Origin: UBA6522 sp965204155
GTDB taxonomy: Bacteria > Pseudomonadota > Gammaproteobacteria > Steroidobacterales > Rariloculaceae
NCBI GenBank assembly: GCA_965204155.1
Contig: OZ241971.1
Location: 2,232,001 to 2,296,000 of the forward strand
Length of the DNA stretch: 64,000 bases
Direction: 5' to 3'
Below, one piece after another: positions 1 through 7,069 of the stretch. Made by a program: the position numbers and the translations under genes. The first letter of the stretch is position 1; the number at the start of each line of letters is the position of its first letter. The notes beneath the pieces are model-generated. The model was not told where the DNA came from. It ran no database searches and was given only the letters and a program-made list of their open reading frames with translations.

Positions 1-44
1 GCGTTGCGGGAGTCTGCGCCCGTCGAGTTGCTCACGGCGCGGTG

Positions 45-230
45 TCCGGGCACAGCGCGAAACGCTTGCCGCAGGCTGCCGGGATGCCCGCCGGGGAAAA
101 AACGCTCCCCGTCGGCGCCGTCACGGACTGTTGCTCTCGAACCGGAGCACCAGGTGGGGTAAGCCGTGGTGGTTGCAGGCTACCCGGCAATGCCGGATCT
201 GCACAACGCCACCGACAGAACAGAACCCCG
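45..230 (-). ncRNA. ssrS: 6S RNA candidate (ssrS)
   Basis: No credible protein is encoded between the zapA stop and the window edge. Read on the minus strand, this stretch can fold into a long imperfect rod. Bases 199-210 pair with 63-74, and the inner GCCGGG/CCCGGC stem is flanked by small internal loops, giving about 185 nt in all. The 3' side carries CAGCCTGCGGC, which also occurs near the 3' end of E. coli 6S RNA. 6S RNA sequesters sigma-70 RNA polymerase in stationary phase, and its gene lies directly downstream of zapA in many gamma- and betaproteobacteria, as here. The call rests on position, fold and one motif; the exact ends are estimates. Confidence 0.47.
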
Positions 231-294
231 GGATCAAGATTTAGGGTCGAAAGTCTGTCCAATCCGCATCGCACGCTACAGGGAGCGCCATTCC

Positions 295-609
295 TTATGA
301 GTTTAGCTGCTGATCGGGCTTGAGCGCCTCGTCCAGGCGTGCGCTCATGGCCCGGACCCGCGGACCGAAGACGTCCTTGAGCTGGCGATCGTCCCCGGCT
401 CGCTTCAACAGTTCGTTGGCCAGGTTGAGCGCCGCCATGATCGCGATGCGGTCCAGCCCGATTACCTTGCCGCTGTCGCGTATTTCGCGCATCTTCTTGT
501 TGAGCAACTCCACCGACGCCAGCAGGTTGGCCTTTTCTTCGGCGGGGCAGGAGACCTGGTACTCCTTTTCCAGTATCCGGATAGTGATGTGCGCGAACAT
601 TTCGCTCAC
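295..609 (-). CDS. zapA: Cell division protein ZapA
   Basis: This 104-residue protein matches the ZapA family in length and pattern. An N-terminal beta segment (MFAHITIRILEKEYQV) precedes the helical dimerisation region with IMAALNLANELL and a C-terminal coiled coil. ZapA binds FtsZ and bundles protofilaments at the division site. The longest start is a GTG at 609 that overlaps the stop of the upstream gene; an ATG three codons in, at 600, is equally good. The zapB-like gene upstream and the 6S RNA-like region downstream reproduce the usual gammaproteobacterial neighbourhood. Confidence 0.93.
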   Translation of the reverse strand: MSEMFAHITIRILEKEYQVSCPAEEKANLLASVELLNKKMREIRDSGKVIGLDRIAIMAALNLANELLKRAGDDRQLKDVFGPRVRAMSARLDEALKPDQQLNS

Positions 610-839
610 GAGGGGCTCTCCATGGCCTTGAGCCGGGTGATCATCGCTTCCACCCGCGACCGTACCTGGTCATTCATCTGGACCAACCTGGCCCGCTCCT
701 CCATCAGGCTGTCCTGGCGCTGCCTCAGCGAACCGTTCTCGTCCTGAAGTTGCCGGCATATGACAAGCAACTCATCCAGCCGTTTTTCCAGCCGCTGGAG
801 TTCCAGCTCGAAGTGCTGATTGCCGGCCTCGGAGTTCAT
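606..839 (-). CDS. ZapB-like small coiled-coil protein (TIGR02449 type)
   Basis: A 77-residue protein that is almost entirely predicted coiled coil: heptads rich in Leu, Glu, Arg and Gln run from about residue 8 to 72, with cores such as LQRLEKRLDELL and LRQRQDSLMEERARLV. Small proteins of this kind sit immediately upstream of zapA in many gammaproteobacteria and are annotated as the TIGR02449 family. A role in Z-ring assembly is inferred from that linkage. Its stop overlaps the GTG start of zapA by 4 nt, so the two are translated together. The ATG at 839 lies just downstream of a good sigma-70-like promoter. Confidence 0.8.
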   Translation of the reverse strand: MNSEAGNQHFELELQRLEKRLDELLVICRQLQDENGSLRQRQDSLMEERARLVQMNDQVRSRVEAMITRLKAMESPS

Positions 840-845
840 CGAGCC

Positions 846-875
846 ACTATAGAACCGGGTAGCTACAGGGGTCAA
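846..875 (-). promoter_or_regulatory. Sigma-70-like promoter for zapB-like/zapA
   Basis: On the minus strand TTGACC (870-875) is followed after 18 bp by TATAGT (846-851), ending a few bases before the ATG at 839. Both hexamers are close to the sigma-70 consensus. The position suggests a very short leader. Confidence 0.5.
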
Positions 876-929
876 CAAAGGGCTGCGCAGTGGTAGCATT
901 GACCGCCCCACACCACGGAGAGGCCCCCG

Positions 930-2252
930 TTGACTGCGCAAACCGCGGCATCCAGGGAATACGCCAGGCGCCGCCGCCACCTGATGGAACTCATGGGTTC
1001 CGGCGGGATCGCGGTGCTGCCGGCGGCCCCCGCGCAACGGCGCAGCCGCGACACGAACTACGAGTACCGTCAGGACAGCGATTTCTTCTACCTGACGGGA
1101 TTCGGCGAGCCCGAATCCGTCGCGGTCCTGGTGCCCGGCCGGCCCGGGGGCGAGTTCATCCTGTTCTGCCGGGATCGCGACCCGCAGCGGGAACTCTGGG
1201 ACGGAATCCGCGCGGGCCCGGAAGGCGCGGTGGCCGACCACGCCGCCGACGACGCGTTCCCCATCGACGACATCGACGAGATCCTTCCCGGGCTGCTGGA
1301 ACGCAGCGAGCGGGTCTACTACGCCATGGGCGCCTCCGACGCCTTCGACGGCCGCCTGATGGAGTGGATACACCGGCTGCAGAGCAACCGCCAGCGGGGC
1401 GGCGCGCCCGACGAACTGGTGTCGCTGGACCACCTCCTGCACGAGATGCGCCTGTTCAAGAGCCGTGCGGAGATCCGCATCATGCAGCGCTCGGCAAAGC
1501 TCGCCGTGGCGGCCCACCGGCGGGCGATGACGGTTTGCAGGCCGGGGATGCACGAGTACGAACTGGAAGCCGAGTTCCGCCACGAGTTTGCCCGCCACGG
1601 CGCCCAGTGCTCCTACACGCCCATCGTCGCGGCGGGGGCCAACGCCTGCATCCTGCATTACACCGAGAACCGGGCGCCGCTGAAGGACGGCGACCTGGTG
1701 CTCATCGACGCCGGCTGCGAGTTCCGCATGTACGCCTCCGACGTGACCCGCACGTTCCCGGTCAACGGCCGCTACAGCGAGCCCCAGCGGGAGCTGTATG
1801 AAGTCGTCCACGCGGCCCACGCCGCCGCGGTGGCCAATGTGCGCACCGGCAATCACTGGAACGATCCCCACGACGCCGCCGTCCGGGAGATCACCCGCGG
1901 CCTGAAGGAGTTGGGGATTCTCAGGGGCCGGCTCGAAGACCTGTTGAAAGAGGAAGCCTGCAAGCCCTACTTCATGCACAAGACGGGACACTGGCTGGGC
2001 ATCGACGTGCACGATGTGGGCGACTACAAGATCGCCCGCGAGTGGAGGCTGCTGGAGCCGGGGATGGTCATGACCATTGAACCGGGCATCTACGTTTCCC
2101 CGGACGCCGGCAAGGCCGCCGCCCGCTGGCGGGGCATCGGCATTCGTCTCGAGGACGACGTGCACCTGAGCCGGGACGGACCCCGTATCCTGAGCCGCGG
2201 CCTGCCGTCGAGCGCCGAGGAAATCGAGGCGTTCATGAACCGGGTCCACTGA
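930..2252 (+). CDS. pepP: Xaa-Pro aminopeptidase P
   Basis: This 440-residue protein has the size and two-domain layout of PepP, which removes an N-terminal residue preceding proline in the cytoplasm. The N-terminal domain carries the family pattern with DTNYEYRQDSDFFYLTGF. The C-terminal pita-bread domain supplies the dinuclear metal ligands: Asp260 (VLIDAG), Asp271 (YASDVTR), His354 (KTGHWLGIDVHD), Glu384 (TIEPGIY) and Glu408 (IRLEDDV). Translation begins at a TTG preceded by CGGAGAGG. It starts a run of co-directional genes ending with the ubiquinone hydroxylases, an order (pepP-ubiH-ubiI/visC) common in gammaproteobacteria. Confidence 0.95.
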   Translation: MTAQTAASREYARRRRHLMELMGSGGIAVLPAAPAQRRSRDTNYEYRQDSDFFYLTGFGEPESVAVLVPGRPGGEFILFCRDRDPQRELWDGIRAGPEGAVADHAADDAFPIDDIDEILPGLLERSERVYYAMGASDAFDGRLMEWIHRLQSNRQRGGAPDELVSLDHLLHEMRLFKSRAEIRIMQRSAKLAVAAHRRAMTVCRPGMHEYELEAEFRHEFARHGAQCSYTPIVAAGANACILHYTENRAPLKDGDLVLIDAGCEFRMYASDVTRTFPVNGRYSEPQRELYEVVHAAHAAAVANVRTGNHWNDPHDAAVREITRGLKELGILRGRLEDLLKEEACKPYFMHKTGHWLGIDVHDVGDYKIAREWRLLEPGMVMTIEPGIYVSPDAGKAAARWRGIGIRLEDDVHLSRDGPRILSRGLPSSAEEIEAFMNRVH

Positions 2253-2284
2253 GACTCCGCGGGCCGGCCGGAGACACGCGAACC

Positions 2285-3517
2285 ATGCGGACAGAGTGCG
2301 ACGTCCTCATCGTCGGCGGCGGCCTGGTGGGCTCGACGCTGGCCCACGCCCTGGCGCAGATTCCGGTTTCCGCAGTGCTGGTGGAGGAACGCGATCCCGG
2401 GCGGCTGGAAGCGGCCGGTTTCGACGACCGCTCCACCGCGCTGGCCGGCGGCAGCCGGCGGATACTCGACGGCCTCGGGTTGTGGGACGATGTCGCCGGC
2501 GAGGCCGAACCCATCCGCACCATTCACATCTCCGAACGCGGCCGATTCGGCGCCTCGCGGCTCCTGGCCTCCCGGGAAGGCGTCCCTGCGCTGGGTTATA
2601 CGGTGGAGAACCGCGTGCTGACCGGGGCCGTCTGGCCGAAGATCCTCGCGGCCGATGCAGTGACCTGCCTGGCGCCGGGCAGCCTGGAGGAATTCGAGGC
2701 CGAGGCGTCGGGTGTCACCGCCCGTGTCAGTTCAGAAGGGTCGGCGCGGACCGTCCGCGCACGGCTGCTGGTGGCAGCGGACGGCGCGCGCTCGCGGGTA
2801 CGAAGCGCGCTGGGTATCGGTGTGCGCGAGGACGATTACGGCCAGAAGGGCGTCATCCTCAACTGCAGGACCGAGATTCCCCACCGCGGCCGGGCGTTCG
2901 AGCGCTTCACGCCCACCGGACCGCTGGCGATGCTGCCGCTGGGCCGCGGCCGCGTGTCGGTGGTGTGGACCCTGCCGCGGGAGGAGGGGGACCGCATCGG
3001 CGCGCTGGACGACGAACCGTTCCGCGACGCGCTGCAGCGGGCCTTCGGCTACCGGCTCGGACGCATCCGCCAGGTGGGGGTGCGAAGTGCCTGGCCGCTG
3101 CACAGGGTCCGGGCCGACGCGCTCACCGCCGCTCGCGCCGTGCTGGTGGGCAACGCGGCGTTCAGCCTGCACCCGGTGGCGGGCCAGGGTTTCAACCTGG
3201 CGCTGCGGGACATCGCGGCACTGTCGGAGCTGATCTGCGACGCCCGGCGCGAAGACGCCGATGCGGACCCCGGCGCGGCGGCGCTGCTCGACCGCTACGC
3301 CGAATGGCGCGCCGCCGATCAGCGCCGGGTCGCCGGATTCACCCACGGGCTGATGAGGCTGTTCACCATGGATGCCGCTCCCCTGGCGGTCTCCCGCGGC
3401 CTGGGCCTGATGGCGTTCGACCTGGTGCCGGGCGCCAAGCGCTGGCTGGCCCGGCAGGCCATGGGCCTCGGGGGCCGCGTGTCCCGCCTGGCCCGCGGAC
3501 TGCGGCTCACGCCTTGA
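2285..3517 (+). CDS. ubiH: 2-octaprenyl-6-methoxyphenol hydroxylase-type monooxygenase UbiH
   Basis: A 410-residue FAD-dependent aromatic hydroxylase of the UbiH/COQ6 family. It has the N-terminal dinucleotide-binding motif VLIVGGGLVGSTLAHAL (about residues 6-22) and the C-terminal FAD motif GNAAFSLHPVAGQGFNLALRD. The family introduces hydroxyl groups on the ubiquinone ring precursor. UbiH is preferred over UbiI because it directly follows pepP. The usual GDAAH or GNAAH triplet here reads GNAAF, a small deviation. It ends in a TGA that overlaps the start of the next gene. Confidence 0.87.
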   Translation: MRTECDVLIVGGGLVGSTLAHALAQIPVSAVLVEERDPGRLEAAGFDDRSTALAGGSRRILDGLGLWDDVAGEAEPIRTIHISERGRFGASRLLASREGVPALGYTVENRVLTGAVWPKILAADAVTCLAPGSLEEFEAEASGVTARVSSEGSARTVRARLLVAADGARSRVRSALGIGVREDDYGQKGVILNCRTEIPHRGRAFERFTPTGPLAMLPLGRGRVSVVWTLPREEGDRIGALDDEPFRDALQRAFGYRLGRIRQVGVRSAWPLHRVRADALTAARAVLVGNAAFSLHPVAGQGFNLALRDIAALSELICDARREDADADPGAAALLDRYAEWRAADQRRVAGFTHGLMRLFTMDAAPLAVSRGLGLMAFDLVPGAKRWLARQAMGLGGRVSRLARGLRLTP

Positions 3518-4749
3518 GCGCAGCGGCCCATCCATCGCGCACCGTCGTCATCGCCGGCGGCGGGCCGGTGGGCCTGGCCCTGGCGGCCCTGCTCTGCCGC
3601 GGCACGGATGACCTCAAGGTCCGGCTGTACGAGCCGCGGCCGGCACCGCGGTGGAATCCGGATTCCATGGACCTGCGCGTCTATGCGCTCTCCCGCGCGT
3701 CCCGGAACATCCTCGCCCGCCTGGGCGCCTGGGACGCCATCGCGGAGTCGCGGGCCAGCCCCTACCGCCTCATGCGGGTCTGGCACGGCGAGTCCCTTGC
3801 CGGCGCCGGCACGCTCACCTTCGACAGCGCCGATGCAGCCGAACCCGATCTGGGGCATATCGTCGAGGACGTCCTGTGCCGGGACCGGATCTGGCGGGCG
3901 TTGCAGGACACATCCGTCAAGGTGGCGTTCGGTACGGGGATCGAGTCCGTGGAATCCGGTCGGCGCGCTGTCCGGATCACCACCGACAATGGCGAGGCGG
4001 TTTCCGCCACGGTGCTGATTGCCGCCGACGGGAGCGATTCGCCCATTCGCGATCAGCTGAAGTTTCCGGTGACCGAGTTTTCCTACGGCCAGCGCGCCGT
4101 CGTCACCCACGTGGCGACCGGGCGCAGCCACCAGGAAACGGCCTGGCAGCGCTTCCTGCCGGATGGGCCGCTGGCGTTTCTGCCATTGCTGGATGGGCGC
4201 AGTTCGGTGGTCTGGTCAACCGGATCGAAGCATGCCGAAGCGCTGTGCGGGGCGGACGAAGGGGACTTCCTGACCGAAATGCAGGTGGCTGCGGGCGACG
4301 TGCTGGGTCGCATCCAGTCGGCATCCCGGCGCGCGAGTTTCCCGTTGCGGGCCATTCACGCTCGACGGTATTGCCGCCCCCGCGTGGCGCTGGTGGGCGA
4401 CGCGGCACACACGGTGCATCCGCTGGCTGGGCAGGGGATGAACCTGGGGCTGCTGGATGCGGCGGTGCTGGCGGAGGTCATCCTCGAAGCGCTCGCCCGG
4501 GACGAGGACCCGGGTGACCTGCGGGTGCTGCGACGGTACGAACGGCGCCGCAAGGGGGAGAACCTGAAGATGCTGATGGCGCTGGATGGGCTGAACAGGT
4601 TGTTCCGGCTGTCGGGGGCGGGCATACCGCGGCTGCGGGCCATGGGGTTGAGCGCGGTCGACTCGGTGCCTTTGTTGAAGGGGTTGTTGATGAATGAGGC
4701 TATGGGGTTGCGGGGGGAACTGCCGGAGGCTGCTCGGTCGTTGAGATAG
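3514..4749 (+). CDS. Ubiquinone-pathway FAD hydroxylase, UbiI/VisC type
   Basis: A 411-residue paralogue of the preceding gene. It has the Rossmann motif VVIAGGGPVGLALAALL near residue 11, a DG motif (LIAADGSDSPIR) and the C-terminal FAD signature VALVGDAAHTVHPLAGQGMN. These enzymes hydroxylate the aromatic ring during ubiquinone synthesis; position after ubiH points to UbiI (formerly VisC), but UbiF or UbiM substrate specificity cannot be excluded. The start is a TTG embedded in the ubiH stop (TTGA), implying translational coupling; no in-frame ATG precedes the Rossmann motif. Confidence 0.85.
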   Translation: MSAAAHPSRTVVIAGGGPVGLALAALLCRGTDDLKVRLYEPRPAPRWNPDSMDLRVYALSRASRNILARLGAWDAIAESRASPYRLMRVWHGESLAGAGTLTFDSADAAEPDLGHIVEDVLCRDRIWRALQDTSVKVAFGTGIESVESGRRAVRITTDNGEAVSATVLIAADGSDSPIRDQLKFPVTEFSYGQRAVVTHVATGRSHQETAWQRFLPDGPLAFLPLLDGRSSVVWSTGSKHAEALCGADEGDFLTEMQVAAGDVLGRIQSASRRASFPLRAIHARRYCRPRVALVGDAAHTVHPLAGQGMNLGLLDAAVLAEVILEALARDEDPGDLRVLRRYERRRKGENLKMLMALDGLNRLFRLSGAGIPRLRAMGLSAVDSVPLLKGLLMNEAMGLRGELPEAARSLR

Positions 4750-4785
4750 GTGGTTGGGGGGCGCGGGGGTTGAGGTGGGTGGTTT

Positions 4786-4929
4786 GCGGGTGTGTGCGGA
4801 CAGCCCTTTCGAGCGTCGTGGGGTGACGAGCGGGCCAGGGATGGCCATTAGCGAGGAACCCCCGATTTGAGCCCCGCCATGGATGGCGGGGCGAAATTAA
4901 GCTCGAAAGGGCTGTCCGCACACACCCGC
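4786..4929. repeat. Perfect 29-bp inverted repeat with nested hairpin
   Basis: Bases 4786-4814 and 4901-4929 are exact reverse complements over 29 bp (arms contain GCGGACAGCCCTTTCGAG and its complement). They enclose about 86 nt that include a second perfect hairpin at 4871-4892 (GCCCCGCCAT, 2-nt loop, ATGGCGGGGC). No open frame spans it convincingly. It resembles an extragenic repetitive element of REP/BIME or miniature inverted-repeat type. Confidence 0.85.
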
Positions 4930-5009
4930 GGCGACGTGGTTGGTTTCTACACACCCGCAGCGACGTCGTTGGTGTCCGCGCACTCCTGCGGTGACGCATT
5001 TGGTGACTG
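4923..5009. repeat. Three degenerate 29-bp tandem repeats
   Basis: Units beginning at 4923, 4952 and 4981 follow the pattern CACCCGCgGCGACGTsGTTGGT plus a variable tail, with exact 29-bp spacing. They start inside the right arm of the adjacent inverted repeat. There are no unique spacers, so this is not a CRISPR array. From here to the riboswitch at 5113 I see only a possible -10 element (TAAAAT, 5087-5092). Confidence 0.6.
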
Positions 5010-5112
5010 CGGACAGGGTGGTTCTGGGAGTGCCAAACTGGTGCTGGCGGGTGTCCGAAAGGCGGGTATGGGGCGAGGATATGGGGTAAAATGAGGGTAC
5101 CAATCGGTCGAA

Positions 5113-5304
5113 TCGGTCGGAGAGACTTCGCTCCGGAATGCCTCTGAAGGGGGCGGGGAGCGAAGCGCCGAAGGCGCAACCTCCGCTTGGAAACGCTCAG
5201 GCAAAGGGACGGCAGATTCGGATTGGCTCTGGAGAGCGGCCCTGCGGGGCCCACCGAAGGTGAGCGGCGCCAGGCGCCTTATCTCTCAGGTACCAGGACA
5301 GAGA
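5113..5304 (+). promoter_or_regulatory. Tandem glycine riboswitch
   Basis: Two consecutive glycine aptamers precede the gcv operon. The first (about 5113-5213) has GGAGAGAC, the core GCGCCGAAGGCGCAACC and the closing CTCAGGCAAAGGGAC. The second (about 5227-5304) has CTCTGGAGAGCGGCC, CACCGAAGGTGAGCGG and CTCTCAGGTACCAGGACAGAG. Such tandem aptamers bind glycine and usually turn on glycine cleavage genes. The expression platform is the strong terminator that follows at once. Confidence 0.92.
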
Positions 5305-5366
5305 AGCGGCGGATCGAGCCTGCACAGGCCAGCCCTGTGCGGCGCTCGATTCCGCCGCTTTTTTTG
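5305..5366 (+). terminator. Intrinsic terminator in the gcvT leader
   Basis: A GC-rich hairpin pairs AGCGGCGGATCGAGC (from 5305) with GCTCGATtCCGCCGCT (to about 5359), with an inner stem TGCACAGG/CCTGTGC, and is followed by a run of eight T. It abuts the second glycine aptamer and lies before the gcvT start. It is the likely switch element that is disrupted when glycine is bound. Confidence 0.82.
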
Positions 5367-5434
5367 TGTCCGGAAAGCGGCCGGACGGAGTTGACGGGAG
5401 GCGGGTGACCGAGCCGTCGGATGGGCGAAGAGCG

Positions 5435-6658
5435 ATGAGCGAGCTGAAACTCACACCACTGCACGCTGCGCACCTGGACGCGGGCGCTCGCATGGCGCCG
5501 TTTGCCGGCTGGCACATGCCGGTGGCCTACGGCAGCCAGATCGACGAGCATCACGCGGTGCGCCGGTCCGCCGGCATGTTCGATGTTTCGCACATGACCA
5601 TCGTGGATACGGCAGGTCCCGGTGCGAAGGCGTACCTGCAGCGGCTCCTGGCCAACGACGTGGGCAAACTGGACCGCGGCGGCGGTGTTGACGCCGGTGA
5701 CCGTGCAGGATGCGCGGCGCTGTATAGCTGCATGCTGGACGAGCAGGGCGGGATCCTGGACGATCTGATCGTCTACCGGTTCGCCGAGAACCGCTACCGG
5801 CTGGTCGTCAACGCCGGCACCCGCGACAAGGACCTGGCGTGGCTCGCGGGGCGGACGGCCGGTTTCGATGTGGAGCTGGCCGAGCGGGACGATCTGGCGA
5901 TGATTGCGGTGCAGGGCCCCGAAGCCCGCCAGATTGTGGCGCCCCTTGTTTCCGGCGCGGCCGCCACCGCCACCGCCACCGAAGCCGCCGCCGCCACCGA
6001 AGTTGCCGAATCTGCCGAAGCCGCCGCCACTGCCACCAACGCCACCGGTATCTCCACCGACATCTCCGCGCTGGCCCCGTTCACCGCCGCGCGCGCGAAC
6101 GGGTGGCTGCTGGCCAGGACCGGCTACACCGGCGAGGACGGTCTGGAGATCATGCTCCCGGCCAATCAGGCGGCGGAGTTCTGGGACGAGCTGGCGGCGC
6201 ACGGCGTCACTCCCTGCGGCCTGGGCGCGCGGGACACCCTGCGCCTTGAGGCCGGCATGAACCTCTACGGCCAGGACATGGACGAGTCCGTCACCCCGCT
6301 GGAATGCGGGCTCAGGTGGACCGTCGACTTCGGCAGCGACCGCGCGTTTACCGGCCGCGAGGCCCTGGAGGCGCGCCTGAGCGCAGGCACTTCCCGTGTT
6401 CAGATGGGCCTGATCCTGGAGGGCCGCGGCGTACTTCGATCAGGCTACCCGGTGGCGTCGGAGGCCGGCGAGGGCGTGGTCACCAGCGGCACGTTCTCGC
6501 CCACCCTGGGCCGGGCCATCGCCCTTGCACGGGTGCCGGCCGGCACCGCGCATCCCTGCCACGTCTTCATTCGCGGGCGCAAACTGCCCGTGCGCATTGT
6601 CAAACCACCGTTCGTGCGCAACGGCTCGATCCTGGTGGACCTGGAACCGGCTGACTGA
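5435..6658 (+). CDS. gcvT: Glycine cleavage system T-protein (aminomethyltransferase)
   Basis: A 407-residue T-protein that transfers the aminomethyl carbon from lipoyl-H protein to tetrahydrofolate and releases ammonia. Family features include the N-terminal PLHAAHLDAGARMAPFAGWHMPV, the FDVSHM segment, LDDLIVYR and GYTGEDGLEI, with the C-terminal barrel after about residue 300. I chose the ATG at 5435 because the family pattern begins right after it and GGGCGAAGAG lies upstream. Residues about 174-209 are an Ala/Thr/Glu low-complexity stretch encoded by GCCACC and GAAGCC repeats, placed where most T-proteins have a short loop. First gene of gcvT-gcvH-gcvPA-gcvPB. Confidence 0.95.
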   Translation: MSELKLTPLHAAHLDAGARMAPFAGWHMPVAYGSQIDEHHAVRRSAGMFDVSHMTIVDTAGPGAKAYLQRLLANDVGKLDRGGGVDAGDRAGCAALYSCMLDEQGGILDDLIVYRFAENRYRLVVNAGTRDKDLAWLAGRTAGFDVELAERDDLAMIAVQGPEARQIVAPLVSGAAATATATEAAAATEVAESAEAAATATNATGISTDISALAPFTAARANGWLLARTGYTGEDGLEIMLPANQAAEFWDELAAHGVTPCGLGARDTLRLEAGMNLYGQDMDESVTPLECGLRWTVDFGSDRAFTGREALEARLSAGTSRVQMGLILEGRGVLRSGYPVASEAGEGVVTSGTFSPTLGRAIALARVPAGTAHPCHVFIRGRKLPVRIVKPPFVRNGSILVDLEPAD

Positions 6659-6670
6659 GGAGCATTGGCC

Positions 6671-7066
6671 ATGAGCGACATTCCGGAAAACCTGAAATAC
6701 ACGAAGGACCATGAGTGGATCGCCGAAACCGACGACGGCACCGCCATCGTGGGCATCACCGATCACGCCCAGGAGGCGCTCGGTGACCTGGTCTTCGTGG
6801 AGTTGCCCGAAATGCACAGGGATGTGGCGGCGGGCGACGTCTGTGCCGTGGTGGAGTCGGTGAAGGCCGCCTCGGACGTCTATTCCCCGATATCCGGCAA
6901 CGTCGCCGAAGTCAACGTCACGCTGGACGATGCCCCCGAGCGGGTCAACGAGGATCCCTACGGCGAGGGCTGGCTGTTCCGCCTGACGCCGTCCTCGCCG
7001 ATGGAACTGGAGGAATTGCTCGACGCGGAAGCCTACGGGCGGGTCCTTGCGGAAATGGAAGACTAG
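6671..7066 (+). CDS. gcvH: Glycine cleavage system H-protein
   Basis: A 131-residue lipoyl carrier that shuttles the aminomethyl group between P-, T- and L-proteins. The lipoylation motif VVESVKAASDVYSPISG puts the modified lysine at residue 65, and the N-terminal LKYTKDHEWI and C-terminal GEGWLFRL segments are typical. The ATG at 6671 follows GAGGAG at a good distance. It lies 12 bases after gcvT and 3 bases before gcvPA. Confidence 0.97.
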   Translation: MSDIPENLKYTKDHEWIAETDDGTAIVGITDHAQEALGDLVFVELPEMHRDVAAGDVCAVVESVKAASDVYSPISGNVAEVNVTLDDAPERVNEDPYGEGWLFRLTPSSPMELEELLDAEAYGRVLAEMED

Positions 7067-7069
7067 GAC

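Noticed and set aside
2296..3513. Long upstream in-frame extension of the second Ubi hydroxylase
   Set aside because: It overlaps ubiH in another frame and has no Rossmann motif before residue 11 of the chosen product, so the start was placed at 3514.
4923..5009. CRISPR-like spacing of 29-bp units
   Set aside because: Units are directly tandem without unique spacers and there are no cas genes.
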